Shown: positions 43,586 to 51,551 of the stretch, one piece after another | Layout: the number at the start of each line of letters is the position of its first letter | Position numbering within the stretch: position 1 is the stretch's first letter | Origin: an uncultured Clostridia bacterium | Lineage (GTDB): Bacteria; Bacillota; Clostridia; Oscillospirales; Acutalibacteraceae | Length of the DNA: 64,000 bases | Direction of reading: 5' to 3' | Assembly (NCBI GenBank): GCA_937907605.1 | Contig: CALCYI010000009.1 | Location: 1 to 64,000, forward strand | The notes under the pieces: generated by a model | Seen by the model: only the letters and a program-made list of their open reading frames with translations | Database searches by the model: none | What the model was told of the DNA's origin: nothing | Translations under genes and position numbers: made by a program

Positions 43586-44599
43586 ATGAAAAAAATAGTT
43601 TCAATTCTTCTTTCGGGCTGTTTATTATTAAGTCTCTGCTCCTGTTCTCTGACTCAGAGGGAGGAGAAATATACCGCGACGGTATTCAATTACTTCGATA
43701 CGGTAATAAGCATAACCGCGTACGATAAGAGCAGGGAGGACTTTGATACAAAGCAAAAGCTTATCGAAAACGAGCTTGAAAGATACGACAGACTTTTTGA
43801 CATTTACAATTCATACGAGGGTATAAACAATCTCTGTACGCTCAATTCCTCTGCGGGAAAATCGCCCGTTAAGGTTGAGGGCGATATTACGGAGCTTTTA
43901 AGCTACGGCAAAAGGGCGTATGAAATAACTCACGGCGCGGTTAATATCTGCGCTGGCGCGGTGCTTAAAATCTGGCACGAGGCGCGTGAAAGGGAAGAGC
44001 TCCCCGATATGAACGCGCTAAAAAACGCCGGGGAGCATATTGACATAAACTCGCTTGAAATAAACGGAGATACGGTATTTATCAGCGATTCCGAAGCGAG
44101 CGTAGACGTCGGCGCGATAGCAAAGGGCTTCGCTTGCGACAGGCTGAGGGAGTATATAAAAGCAAACGGACTTTGGGAGAATTACCTCATAAGCCTTGGC
44201 GGTAACGTAGTCGCAGGCGGCTATAAAACCGATAGCGGCAACTCAAAGTGGAATGTCGAAATACAAAATCCCGACCTTGAAGCAAAGACTGCGCTTGAGA
44301 TAGTGAGCGTAACGGATACCTCGGTCGTTACGAGCGGAGATTATCAGCGCTTTTTTACCGTTGACGGCGTTAAGTACTGCCATATAATTAACCTTGATAC
44401 CCTCATGCCCGCGACGGAGTTCAGGAGCGTGAGCGTAATCTGCCCCGACTCTGATTTGGCGGACGCGCTTTCGACCGCTCTCTTTATTCTGCCTTTTTCG
44501 GAGGGCTGGGAGCTGGTAAAAAGCCTTGACGGTGTTGAAGCAATGTGGGTTGACAACGGATGTGAAATAAGCTATACGGAGGGCTTCCCGAGGATATGA
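43586..44599 (+). CDS. apbE: FAD:protein FMN transferase (ApbE) lipoprotein
   Basis: A 337-aa flavinyltransferase. It attaches FMN from FAD to Thr or Ser of partner proteins outside the membrane. The lipoprotein signal ends LCSCS with the lipid Cys at 20. ApbE family marks follow: NYFDTVISITAYD, SVDVGAIAKGFACDRL near residue 180 and the catalytic/metal region SVTDTSVVTSGDYQRFF and HIINLDTLMPA. Its stop overlaps the next start. With the NusG-II and Gx-transporter genes it forms a flavin/quinone electron-transfer-like set. Confidence 0.9.
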   Translation: MKKIVSILLSGCLLLSLCSCSLTQREEKYTATVFNYFDTVISITAYDKSREDFDTKQKLIENELERYDRLFDIYNSYEGINNLCTLNSSAGKSPVKVEGDITELLSYGKRAYEITHGAVNICAGAVLKIWHEAREREELPDMNALKNAGEHIDINSLEINGDTVFISDSEASVDVGAIAKGFACDRLREYIKANGLWENYLISLGGNVVAGGYKTDSGNSKWNVEIQNPDLEAKTALEIVSVTDTSVVTSGDYQRFFTVDGVKYCHIINLDTLMPATEFRSVSVICPDSDLADALSTALFILPFSEGWELVKSLDGVEAMWVDNGCEISYTEGFPRI

Positions 44600-44928
44600 A
44601 AAAGCAGGATTTTATCGTAATCGGAATAATAGTGCTTATCGCCGCGGTTATCTTCGGCGCTCTGCACTTTTTCGGTCACGGCGGAAAGAAGGTACGCATT
44701 GAGGAGGGGGATACCCATACGGTCTACATCCTTGACCTTAACGAGAATACCGAACAGCGCTTTGAAACCGAATACGGCTATAATGTTGTCGTAATCGAGG
44801 ACGGATACGTGTACGTTAAGGAGGCGGACTGCCGCGATAAAATCTGCGTGCACCACAAAAAAATAAACAAAAGCGGGGAGTCAATAATTTGCCTCCCGCA
44901 CAAGCTTGTAGTGAGTATTGAAGAATGA
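44596..44928 (+). CDS. NusG domain II (EetA-like) membrane protein
   Basis: A 110-aa protein with an N-terminal span at about residues 6-25 and an outer domain of the NusG_II family. That domain has two conserved cysteines, in KEADCRDKICVHHKKI and ESIICLPHKLVV. It is not the transcription factor NusG. Homologues accompany ApbE and Gx-transporter genes in flavin-based extracellular electron transfer loci. It overlaps apbE by 4 bp and the next gene by 4 bp. Confidence 0.82.
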   Translation: MKKQDFIVIGIIVLIAAVIFGALHFFGHGGKKVRIEEGDTHTVYILDLNENTEQRFETEYGYNVVVIEDGYVYVKEADCRDKICVHHKKINKSGESIICLPHKLVVSIEE

Positions 44929-45434
44929 AAAACGATAAAGCAAAAAAAGCGGCGCTTTACGGAATGATGGTAGCCCTTGCGTTTACCTTCAGCTACCTTG
45001 AAAGCCTGATACCCTTTAACTTCGGCATACCGGGGGTTAAGCTCGGGCTTGCGAATTTAGTAGTAGTAACTGCGCTTTATATTATGGACTGGAGAGCGGC
45101 GCTGCCGATAGCGGTTATAAGAATAGTGCTTGCGGGCTTCACCTTCGGCAATACCTATTCACTTATGTACTCCCTTGCAGGCGGACTTCTGAGCTTTCTC
45201 GTTATGGCGCTTGTTAAAAAAACTAAGCTTTCGGTAGTCGGGGTGAGCGTGCTCGGCGGCGTTACGCATAATATTGGGCAGATTACCGTAGCGGCGATAG
45301 TTATGGGAACGGCGAGGATTGCGTATTATCTCCCCGTGCTGCTTATAGCGGGGACGGTAACGGGCTTTCTTATCGGTATCGCGGCGAAGCTTATAATTGA
45401 CAGGCTTGGGAAGATTATTAATAGCAAGCAGTGA
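44925..45434 (+). CDS. Gx transporter family membrane protein
   Basis: A 169-aa protein with five to six spans and the family-typical SYLESLIPFNFGIPGVKLGLANLVVV start. The internal VIRIVLAGFTFGN and THNIGQ segments also fit. It is related to the S components of ECF transporters and is often annotated as heptaprenyl diphosphate synthase component I. In this three-gene set it probably imports or handles an isoprenoid or flavin precursor; the substrate is not shown. Confidence 0.82.
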   Translation: MKNDKAKKAALYGMMVALAFTFSYLESLIPFNFGIPGVKLGLANLVVVTALYIMDWRAALPIAVIRIVLAGFTFGNTYSLMYSLAGGLLSFLVMALVKKTKLSVVGVSVLGGVTHNIGQITVAAIVMGTARIAYYLPVLLIAGTVTGFLIGIAAKLIIDRLGKIINSKQ

Positions 45435-45580
45435 GCAGTTAACAGTTAACAATTGACAATTAACAATTAAGGACGGGCGCAGCCCGTGCCCAAATATAAA
45501 TGTCGTGCGCAGCACCCATAATTGTTCATTGTGCATTGTTAATTGTAAATTATAGAGGGCGGTCATCGACCGCCCTTGTT
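45435..45580 (+). repeat. Dispersed repeat with terminal hairpin terminator
   Basis: Arms of AACAATTGACAATTAACAATT, GC core GGACGGGCGCAGCCCGTGCC, then TGTCGTGCGCAGCACCC and CATTGTGCATTG match the order at 22541-22640. It ends in GGGCGGTC-ATC-GACCGCCC (45557-45575) followed by TTGTTTTTA, a likely terminator for the apbE operon. Confidence 0.7.
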
Positions 45581-45581
45581 T

Positions 45582-47900
45582 TTATCCTATTCCGTCGGTG
45601 TTGTATAGTATCGTTGCCGAATCAAGCGCTAAGTCGGAATTAAAGGTAAACACTATCAGCGGCCAGTAGCCGCAGCTTATTTTTATAGTGAGTTTATTAT
45701 TATTCTCATAGCCTATTACTGCGTGCCCTTTTGAATATTTATTATACGGGTCGCCGTAAATATTGCCCGTGCGGTAGTCGTATTCACGCGGTAGTTTTTC
45801 AAGCACGTCGTAGAGCGAGTCGCCGAACTTTATACCTCGTACGAACTCAGCATTTTTATCTGTGAACACAGCCGAATAGATATCGTCCATATCCGATACT
45901 TCTTCGCCGTTTATTGTTTTAATAAACGATATCTTAACGCCGTCATATACGTAAGCCTTCATACCGAGTGTTTCATCGCCCTCGTCACGAATTTCCTTCG
46001 GCTGACCGAGGAGCTTTACAATGTCTGCCTCCTGCATACCGCCGTCAATTCCGTAGGTGTTTACCTCGTTTTTTTCGACAATGTCAGCCTTATCGGAAAG
46101 CCCGATATCTTTAAGCGATGCTAAATCCTCCTGGATATCCTGACCGAGCCACTCGGGAGGACCAAGGTACGTCGGGCGGCTGTAGCTCATTAATAACGAA
46201 CCGTCATTATAATACAGCTCAATATCAAACCCCGAGCCTTCCTCTCCCGGCGCAGTAGCCTCAACGTATCCGTTAAAGTCGGCTATATCAAGATAAAAGT
46301 TAATAACTCCTGAGCCGATAGCGCAGTGTTCATAATCCATAAAATCGTCTATATCAGTCTCGGCACCGTTATTGATTAATTCTTTTGCTTTTGCAAGGGG
46401 TATTTTGTTACCCTCGTTAAAGAGAGGACCGTCCTTATAATACATCTTTACAATTTCGGAGGTCTCCTTTACGAACTCCTTATCCGCCTTTCTTTCTTCA
46501 AGCAGGTATACCCAGTAAGTATCGCACAGGGCAAACGGTTCGCCGTTATCATAATACACCTTGTATGTGTCGGTAAAACCCTCATACGCCTTTTCGCCCG
46601 TATATGTAACAGAGGTAAGGTTATCCCTGCGGAACAAATCGCCGTAATCCTCCTCAATCATAAGGGGCATGTTATTATCAAGCTCAACGTTGATTAAGCC
46701 GTATTCCTCCTTAGTTTCAAGCGGAGCTTCGCTTGCGCTTTTGCTCTTGAATATTTCGTTGCCAAGAGGGTCGGCGATAACCAGACTGTTATTCTTTATT
46801 GTGATTTTATCATAATAGCTGCCGTCCTCACGCTGATAGGATATCGCAGGCTGAACGCCGATTACCTTTCCCGCAGTATACGCGTCGCTTTCGCCTATAA
46901 TATTTTCAGCCGCTTCTTTAATTTTGTTTTCCGTTAGCGTCTGCTTTGGATTAGCGGCGCAGGCTGTAAGAAGCGAGAGGCAAAGTATAATAGCAACCGC
47001 CTGCAATATCTTTTTAGGTTTTCTGTAATGCAGAACGTTTTTAATCCTTGCCTTTACTCCGTTTTCAGAGAAGGAAATCGGGCTTGGGGCTGGAAATCTT
47101 TTATTCGTTGCAAAGGAGAGAAGCGCGGAGGAGTACGCCTTTTTTATGCCATCATTTTTGCTGAGCACCGCTTCGTCGCAGCTCATTTCCATATCCTTGG
47201 CCATAAGGTAAAACGCAAGCCATACGAGAGGGTTGAACCAATGGAGCACCAAAAGCAAATATGCGAGCAGCTTAATCCCGTTATCAAAGCGCTTGATATG
47301 ATAACGCTCGTGCGAAAGAACGTACTGCATATATCCTTCGTCAATACCGCTCGGTACATAAATCCTCGGGCGGATAATACCTACTATAAAAGGCGACGAA
47401 ATATTCTCGCTCTGATAAACGCCCTTTTCAAGTAGTATCGAGGTTGAAAGGCGTTTTCTAAGCCTGATAAAGCTCACCGCCGAGTAAATCAGAAGCGCAG
47501 CTATGCCTGCCGCCCATAGAAATTCGAGCGCATGCAAAATAACGGTATAACTGCTTTGAAATGTATCTGACGGTACTACCTGATTTTCGATTACGCTATT
47601 TACCGCGCTTATTCCCGTTGTAAGCTCGTCACGCAATATCGGCTTTTCAGTTTTAACGTAGGTCAGCGAATATTCGTTCATTTGCTGAGCCTTAGTCATA
47701 TCAAACGGTTTTAGTGAAAACAGACTGAATACGGATTTGAAGCTCACGGGACAGACTAAACGAAAGCCGACCACGCTCCAGAGCGCATAGCTGTATTTTT
47801 TCGGTAAGCCCTTAAGCGCAAGCCTTAAAAGCAATACCGCAAGAATAACGTAGGAGGCGGTAATGCTCATATTAAGAACGCTTATAAATAAATCGGTCAT
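45582..47900 (-). CDS. BlaR1/MecR1-like M56 metallopeptidase sensor
   Basis: A 772-aa membrane protein. Four to five spans fall in the first 320 residues, with the M56 zinc motif HERYH near 215 and the third-ligand segment EMSCDEAVLSK near 255. A last span with a cysteine (LLTACAANP) is at about 325. The outer C-terminus of about 440 residues is not the penicillin-binding domain of BlaR1 and carries YDGVKISFIK-like repeats of unknown fold. It should cleave the adjacent BlaI-type repressor on sensing an outside signal. It overlaps the repressor gene by 1 bp. Confidence 0.85.
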   Translation of the reverse strand: MTDLFISVLNMSITASYVILAVLLLRLALKGLPKKYSYALWSVVGFRLVCPVSFKSVFSLFSLKPFDMTKAQQMNEYSLTYVKTEKPILRDELTTGISAVNSVIENQVVPSDTFQSSYTVILHALEFLWAAGIAALLIYSAVSFIRLRKRLSTSILLEKGVYQSENISSPFIVGIIRPRIYVPSGIDEGYMQYVLSHERYHIKRFDNGIKLLAYLLLVLHWFNPLVWLAFYLMAKDMEMSCDEAVLSKNDGIKKAYSSALLSFATNKRFPAPSPISFSENGVKARIKNVLHYRKPKKILQAVAIILCLSLLTACAANPKQTLTENKIKEAAENIIGESDAYTAGKVIGVQPAISYQREDGSYYDKITIKNNSLVIADPLGNEIFKSKSASEAPLETKEEYGLINVELDNNMPLMIEEDYGDLFRRDNLTSVTYTGEKAYEGFTDTYKVYYDNGEPFALCDTYWVYLLEERKADKEFVKETSEIVKMYYKDGPLFNEGNKIPLAKAKELINNGAETDIDDFMDYEHCAIGSGVINFYLDIADFNGYVEATAPGEEGSGFDIELYYNDGSLLMSYSRPTYLGPPEWLGQDIQEDLASLKDIGLSDKADIVEKNEVNTYGIDGGMQEADIVKLLGQPKEIRDEGDETLGMKAYVYDGVKISFIKTINGEEVSDMDDIYSAVFTDKNAEFVRGIKFGDSLYDVLEKLPREYDYRTGNIYGDPYNKYSKGHAVIGYENNNKLTIKISCGYWPLIVFTFNSDLALDSATILYNTDGIG

Positions 47901-48262
47901 TACTTTCCCTCCGTGTAGTTATCAATAAGGCTTTTAAGCTCGTCAGCTTCCTTATCGCTTATAGTCTTACCGCCGAAGAAGGACGCGAGGAACGAGGGCA
48001 GTGAGCCGCCGAAGGTGCTTTCAATAAACTGATTTCCCGCAAACTCCTGTACCTCGCTCTTGGGTACGAGCGAGGTTATAACGCTGTTTTCGTTCTTTGC
48101 AAAGCCTTTTTCGGAAAGTTTTTTCAATACGGTATACGTCGTTGATTTTTTCCACCCGAGCCGCTCGTTGCATTTTATAACTAAATCGTGCGAAGTAATC
48201 GGCTCGTTTTCCCATATTACACACATAAAGCGGAAATCGCTTTCACATAACCTTAATTCCAT
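47900..48262 (-). CDS. BlaI/MecI/CopY-family repressor
   Basis: A 120-aa winged-helix dimer repressor. The DNA-recognition part is EPITSHDLVIKCNERLGWKKSTTYTVL, followed by KLSEKGFA and a helical dimerisation tail. Sensor-triggered cleavage by the M56 protein encoded next would lift repression. Two 16-bp dyads overlap its promoter and leader. Start behind CAAGGAGG. The regulated stress need not be beta-lactam, because no beta-lactamase is present. Confidence 0.9.
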   Translation of the reverse strand: MELRLCESDFRFMCVIWENEPITSHDLVIKCNERLGWKKSTTYTVLKKLSEKGFAKNENSVITSLVPKSEVQEFAGNQFIESTFGGSLPSFLASFFGGKTISDKEADELKSLIDNYTEGK

Positions 48263-48275
48263 AATTACCTCCTTG

Positions 48276-48329
48276 GTCTATAATTATCGACTTCATCTTT
48301 AGTCTACAACAATAGACCGAGTTTGTCAA
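48276..48329 (-). promoter_or_regulatory. Promoter with two BlaI-type operator dyads
   Basis: On the minus strand, TTGACA (48324-48329), 17 bp, TAGACT (48301-48306). Dyad one GTCTACAACAATAGAC (48302-48317) covers the -10 region. Dyad two GTCTATAATTATCGAC (48276-48291) lies in the leader. They share GTCTA-N6-T(A/C)GAC and are 26 bp apart centre to centre. Confidence 0.78.
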
Positions 48330-48334
48330 GCATA

Positions 48335-48361
48335 AAAAGCGGGCGACCATCGGTCGCCCCT
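48335..48361 (-). terminator. Terminator after pqqD-like gene
   Basis: GGGCGACC-GAT-GGTCGCCC on the minus strand followed by GCTTTTT. It separates the PqqD gene from the BlaI promoter. The 100 bp between it and the PqqD stop show no supported gene. Confidence 0.65.
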
Positions 48362-48461
48362 ACATATTAATATGAAATTTTACGAGGTTAACAAGCCGAT
48401 TGCGTTAAGCATAATGCTACTTTTGGCGTGCACAGCGGCGGTATAGCCTTTTATTTTTTGC

Positions 48462-48728
48462 CTATTTTTCAATAAGATTATTTTCGTCAAGGAGCTTTAT
48501 GAAGCTCTCGACGTCCGCCCTTGCCCTTTCCTCGTCAACGTCGTATTCTTCAAGCGTTTTACTCACGATTTCGTCAACGGTGGTATCCTCCCTTAAGCAG
48601 TCCCAGAAAAACGAGCCTGACTCGTTAAGCGTAATCATACCGTTGAATTCCTTAGCCGCCTTACCTACGGGGACCACTATATTTGAGCCTGCAATCGTTC
48701 TTTTTGCAAAGCCGTCCTTAATTTTCAT
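48462..48728 (-). CDS. PqqD-family peptide-binding protein (orphan)
   Basis: An 88-aa winged-helix PqqD/RRE-type protein: MKIKDGFAKRTIAGSNIVV, GMITLNESGSFFWDCL and a helical end (EEYDVDEERARADVESF). PqqD proteins hold leader peptides for radical SAM or other modifying enzymes. The start is ATG 48728 because TGGAGGTGACGGT precedes it; the longer frame runs through its promoter. No peptide gene or modifying enzyme is adjacent, so its partner must be elsewhere. Confidence 0.85.
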   Translation of the reverse strand: MKIKDGFAKRTIAGSNIVVPVGKAAKEFNGMITLNESGSFFWDCLREDTTVDEIVSKTLEEYDVDEERARADVESFIKLLDENNLIEK

Positions 48729-48758
48729 ACCGTCACCTCCAAAAATCTTACCATTATA

Positions 48759-48787
48759 ATTATACCATACTTTCATATTTTTTACAA
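48759..48787 (-). promoter_or_regulatory. Sigma-A promoter of the PqqD gene
   Basis: On the minus strand, TTGTAA (48782-48787), 17 bp, TATAAT (48759-48764), 31 bp before the ATG. Confidence 0.65.
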
Positions 48788-48799
48788 TTATTTATTATA

Positions 48800-48828
48800 T
48801 TGCCAAAATAAAAAATATATGGTATAGT
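48800..48828 (+). promoter_or_regulatory. Sigma-A promoter of the 250-aa membrane protein
   Basis: TTGCCA (48800-48805), 17 bp, TATAGT (48823-48828), 16 bp before the ATG; divergent from the PqqD promoter. Confidence 0.65.
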
Positions 48829-48844
48829 TTAAAAGGGTGATTTT

Positions 48845-49597
48845 ATGAAAAATTCAGCTATTGATAAAGATTCGAAAATAAGTATTATTACAACTATCGT
48901 AATACTTGTGTCCTATGCGGCGCAGAGGCTTTTCGGCTTTTATGCCGAGCCTACTAAGCAGATTGCCATTATCCTCGCTATGTTTAATACCGCGCTTCTT
49001 CTTGCGGTAACTCTTATTCTGCTTAAAAGGACTAATGTATTCTTTGCGCTCCTCAGCGCGCTTATCGGGTTTAAAATGCTTCCCGTATCAATACCGTATC
49101 TCCACTCCTTCTCAAAGGACGCGGATTTGCTTTATTTCGTAGTCGGCAAGGCTGCTATGGTTATCTTCGCCTTCGTTGCGTACAGCCTTTACAGAAAGCA
49201 GGAGGAGCCTAAGGCGATAAAGCCGCTACCGATAATTGCGCTGATGTTCTCCGTGCCGTTCTTCTCGGATATTTCGACGGTATTTACAAGCTATTTTCTT
49301 GACAGGACGGGGAGTATGCTTTACGGTTTCTTCTCGCAGTATGCGTGCTACATAGCGGCGTCCTTCGTAATACTCGGGATTGCGTATGCTTCGGGCTATG
49401 ACTCAATGCGCTTTGCCGCATATTTTGAGTATGCCGCGCTTACAATAAATATTATAAGAGTTGCGGGCAGGGTTATACTTTTAATGAGCACCTCCGAGCA
49501 TATCAGCAAAAGCAATTACGGCTGGCTCATTATTTACGCCGCTTTGATTATATGCTTTATCGTTGCAAAAAATATTAAAAAGAAAAAAGAATGTTAA
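48845..49597 (+). CDS. Seven-span membrane protein of unknown function
   Basis: A 250-aa protein with about seven hydrophobic segments and a basic C-terminus KNIKKKKEC. Polar motifs are few (YLHSFSKDAD near residue 80, FFSQYACY near 160). I recognise no family; it has no transporter or enzyme signature. Ribosome site AAGGGTGA. It lies between a divergent PqqD gene and the pseudokinase gene, 79 bp upstream of the latter. Confidence 0.7.
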   Translation: MKNSAIDKDSKISIITTIVILVSYAAQRLFGFYAEPTKQIAIILAMFNTALLLAVTLILLKRTNVFFALLSALIGFKMLPVSIPYLHSFSKDADLLYFVVGKAAMVIFAFVAYSLYRKQEEPKAIKPLPIIALMFSVPFFSDISTVFTSYFLDRTGSMLYGFFSQYACYIAASFVILGIAYASGYDSMRFAAYFEYAALTINIIRVAGRVILLMSTSEHISKSNYGWLIIYAALIICFIVAKNIKKKKEC

Positions 49598-49676
49598 CAA
49601 TTACTCTGTTGACTTTATAAAATTATACTGATAATATATTGAATTAGTCAAAAAATCTATATGCGAGGTTTATTTA

Positions 49677-51344
49677 ATGAGAGATTTAGATAATCTTTGT
49701 GTTAACTGCTTTGCCGAGCTGACCGAGGGCGCGGTATGCGCCGAGTGCGGATACGATAACGATACCGACACGGGCTTTCTCTATCTTGAAAAGAAAACAC
49801 TGCTTAAGGACAGATATGCCGCAGGAGCGTTTTTAAAGCATGAGAGCGACAGCGCGGTGTATTCGGGCTACGATACACAGCTTGACAAGAGAATAATAAT
49901 CAGGGAATTTTATCCCAAGGGAATTGCAAGCAGGCTTGAGGGCAGTGCAGCGCTGCACATCCGCCAGAAGTATACCGATAAGATTGACTCATATAAGAAG
50001 TCGTTTAAAAATCTCTGGACAACCCTTCAGAAAATGCACGCGCTTTCCGCGGTGGTTCCCGTTTACGACGTGTTTGAGGAAAACGAGACGGTCTACGCGA
50101 TAATCGAGTATACCGAATCAATTCCGCTCAGGGAATACCTCCTCAGGAACGAAGAGGGATATATAAGCTGGGAGAGAGCAAGGCTTATGTTTATGCCAGT
50201 GCTCACGACTATCGAGGCGCTCCACGCAAACGGTATCGTTCACGGCTCGATAACTCCCGACAGCCTTATGCTCTGCAGGGACGGAAAGGTTAAGCTTAAC
50301 CCGTTTTGCATAAGCGAATGTGCAGACGCTTCCTCCGATTTTGAGTTCGTTGAAACGGACGGGTATACGGCGCTTGAGCAGTACGATAATTCACACGCTA
50401 TGTCAAGCGCGACGGATATATACGCCTTTGCCGCATGTATTTACAGGGCGCTGGTAGGAACCAATCCGCCGAAGGCTACCGCAAGGGAAGCCAACGACAA
50501 GCTTATGATACCGAACTCCATTGCGGAGCAGATTCCGATGCACGTAATTAAGGCGCTCGGCGGCGCGCTCCAGATTTATCCCGATAAGCGTATCAAGTCG
50601 GTAACGCAGTTCAGGGAGCTGATTGACGCCGCACCGTCGGTAAAGGCTAATTCCCAGAGCGTTAATACGAAGTACAGCGAGGAGCTTGACCGTCAGCACC
50701 ATACGGACTATGCAAAGCTTGCAAAGCCCGAAAAGAATCACGGCAGGACGGTAATAAGTATCCTGAGTGTGCTGATAATACTTGCAATCGGCGCAGGCTT
50801 CTACGCCGTTAAGAGCGGGCTTATCAAGCCGCAGGTTACCACTACAACCGAGCCCGTTTCGGTAGAGAGCTATCAGGTACCGAACTTTGCGGGCGGAGGC
50901 TACACGAGGGACGACGTTGAAACCAACGGTGCGTGGAATTTACAGTTTAATATCACCTTTAACGAAGAGTTCTCAAAGGACGTCGAAAAGGGAATTATCT
51001 TTAAGCAGAGCGTAAAGGCGGGCGAGACCGTTGAACAGGGGACTGAAATCGTCCTTACGGTAAGCAAGGGTATACAGACCGCAGAGGTACCGAAGGATCT
51101 CGGCGGTAAGACGCTTGAGGAGGCTACTCAGGAGCTTGAGGCGCTCGGCTTCAAGGTTTCGAGCGTTGAGGTTTACAACGACGGCTCGCACGAGAAGGGC
51201 ACGGTTAAGGAATCGTATTCAACCGCTCCCGAGGCGGGCACAGTCGCGGCTGTCGGCGATGAGATTATTATTCAGGTTTACGGCGAGGTTGAAACGACTA
51301 CCGAGGCGACGACCGAAAGCACAACGTCCGACAGTAATGACTAA
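49677..51344 (+). CDS. Zinc-ribbon, PASTA-domain Ser/Thr pseudokinase
   Basis: A 555-aa membrane protein. Order: zinc ribbon (Cys8, Cys11, Cys21, Cys24), a protein-kinase fold at about residues 45-320, one span at about 358-376, then two PASTA domains (about 398-470 and 471-537) and a Thr/Glu tail. The kinase is degenerate at all three catalytic sites: the VAIK lysine is Arg76 (IIIREFYP), the HRD loop is HGSITPDS with Ser191 for Asp, and DFG is PFC at 209-211. PASTA domains bind muropeptides or beta-lactams. It probably acts as a binding scaffold or sensor, not as an active kinase. Confidence 0.88.
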   Translation: MRDLDNLCVNCFAELTEGAVCAECGYDNDTDTGFLYLEKKTLLKDRYAAGAFLKHESDSAVYSGYDTQLDKRIIIREFYPKGIASRLEGSAALHIRQKYTDKIDSYKKSFKNLWTTLQKMHALSAVVPVYDVFEENETVYAIIEYTESIPLREYLLRNEEGYISWERARLMFMPVLTTIEALHANGIVHGSITPDSLMLCRDGKVKLNPFCISECADASSDFEFVETDGYTALEQYDNSHAMSSATDIYAFAACIYRALVGTNPPKATAREANDKLMIPNSIAEQIPMHVIKALGGALQIYPDKRIKSVTQFRELIDAAPSVKANSQSVNTKYSEELDRQHHTDYAKLAKPEKNHGRTVISILSVLIILAIGAGFYAVKSGLIKPQVTTTTEPVSVESYQVPNFAGGGYTRDDVETNGAWNLQFNITFNEEFSKDVEKGIIFKQSVKAGETVEQGTEIVLTVSKGIQTAEVPKDLGGKTLEEATQELEALGFKVSSVEVYNDGSHEKGTVKESYSTAPEAGTVAAVGDEIIIQVYGEVETTTEATTESTTSDSND

Positions 51345-51347
51345 TAT

Positions 51348-51375
51348 AAAAAACGGCGGTCTCCGCCGTTTTTTT
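51348..51375 (+). terminator. Intrinsic terminator
   Basis: AAACGGCGG / CCGCCGTTT with loop TCT and a T-tract, right after the pseudokinase stop. Confidence 0.9.
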
Positions 51376-51379
51376 AATT

Positions 51380-51485
51380 CCGAATGATTAATTATGAATT
51401 GAGGGCGGGCGTGCCCGCACCCATTATAATCGTACGAAGCACCGATAATTCATCATTCATCATTTATAATTCATAATTCATAATT
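51380..51485. repeat. Dispersed AT-armed repeat
   Basis: AATTATGAATT arm, GC core GGGCGGGCGTGCCCGC, CGTACGAAGCACC block, then CATCATTCATCATT and AATTCATAATT arms. It has the same plan as the repeats at 22541 and 45435 with different arm sequence. Confidence 0.65.
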
Positions 51486-51489
51486 TTTT

Positions 51490-51518
51490 TTGCAACACTT
51501 TTGCGTTTTTCTTATACT
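51490..51518 (+). promoter_or_regulatory. Promoter of the ECF sigma operon
   Basis: TTGCAA (51490-51495), 17 bp, TATACT (51513-51518). A GAAAGCTTTC palindrome follows at 51527-51536. No sigma-specific AAC box is evident, so sigma-A control is likely. Confidence 0.6.
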
Positions 51519-51551
51519 ATACAAATGAAAGCTTTCACAGGTGGTGACAAG

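Noticed and set aside
48372..48446. 24-aa hydrophobic frame MKFYEVNKPIAL...
   Set aside because: No ribosome site precedes the ATG and no promoter is evident. A peptide partner of PqqD was considered, but the evidence is too thin.
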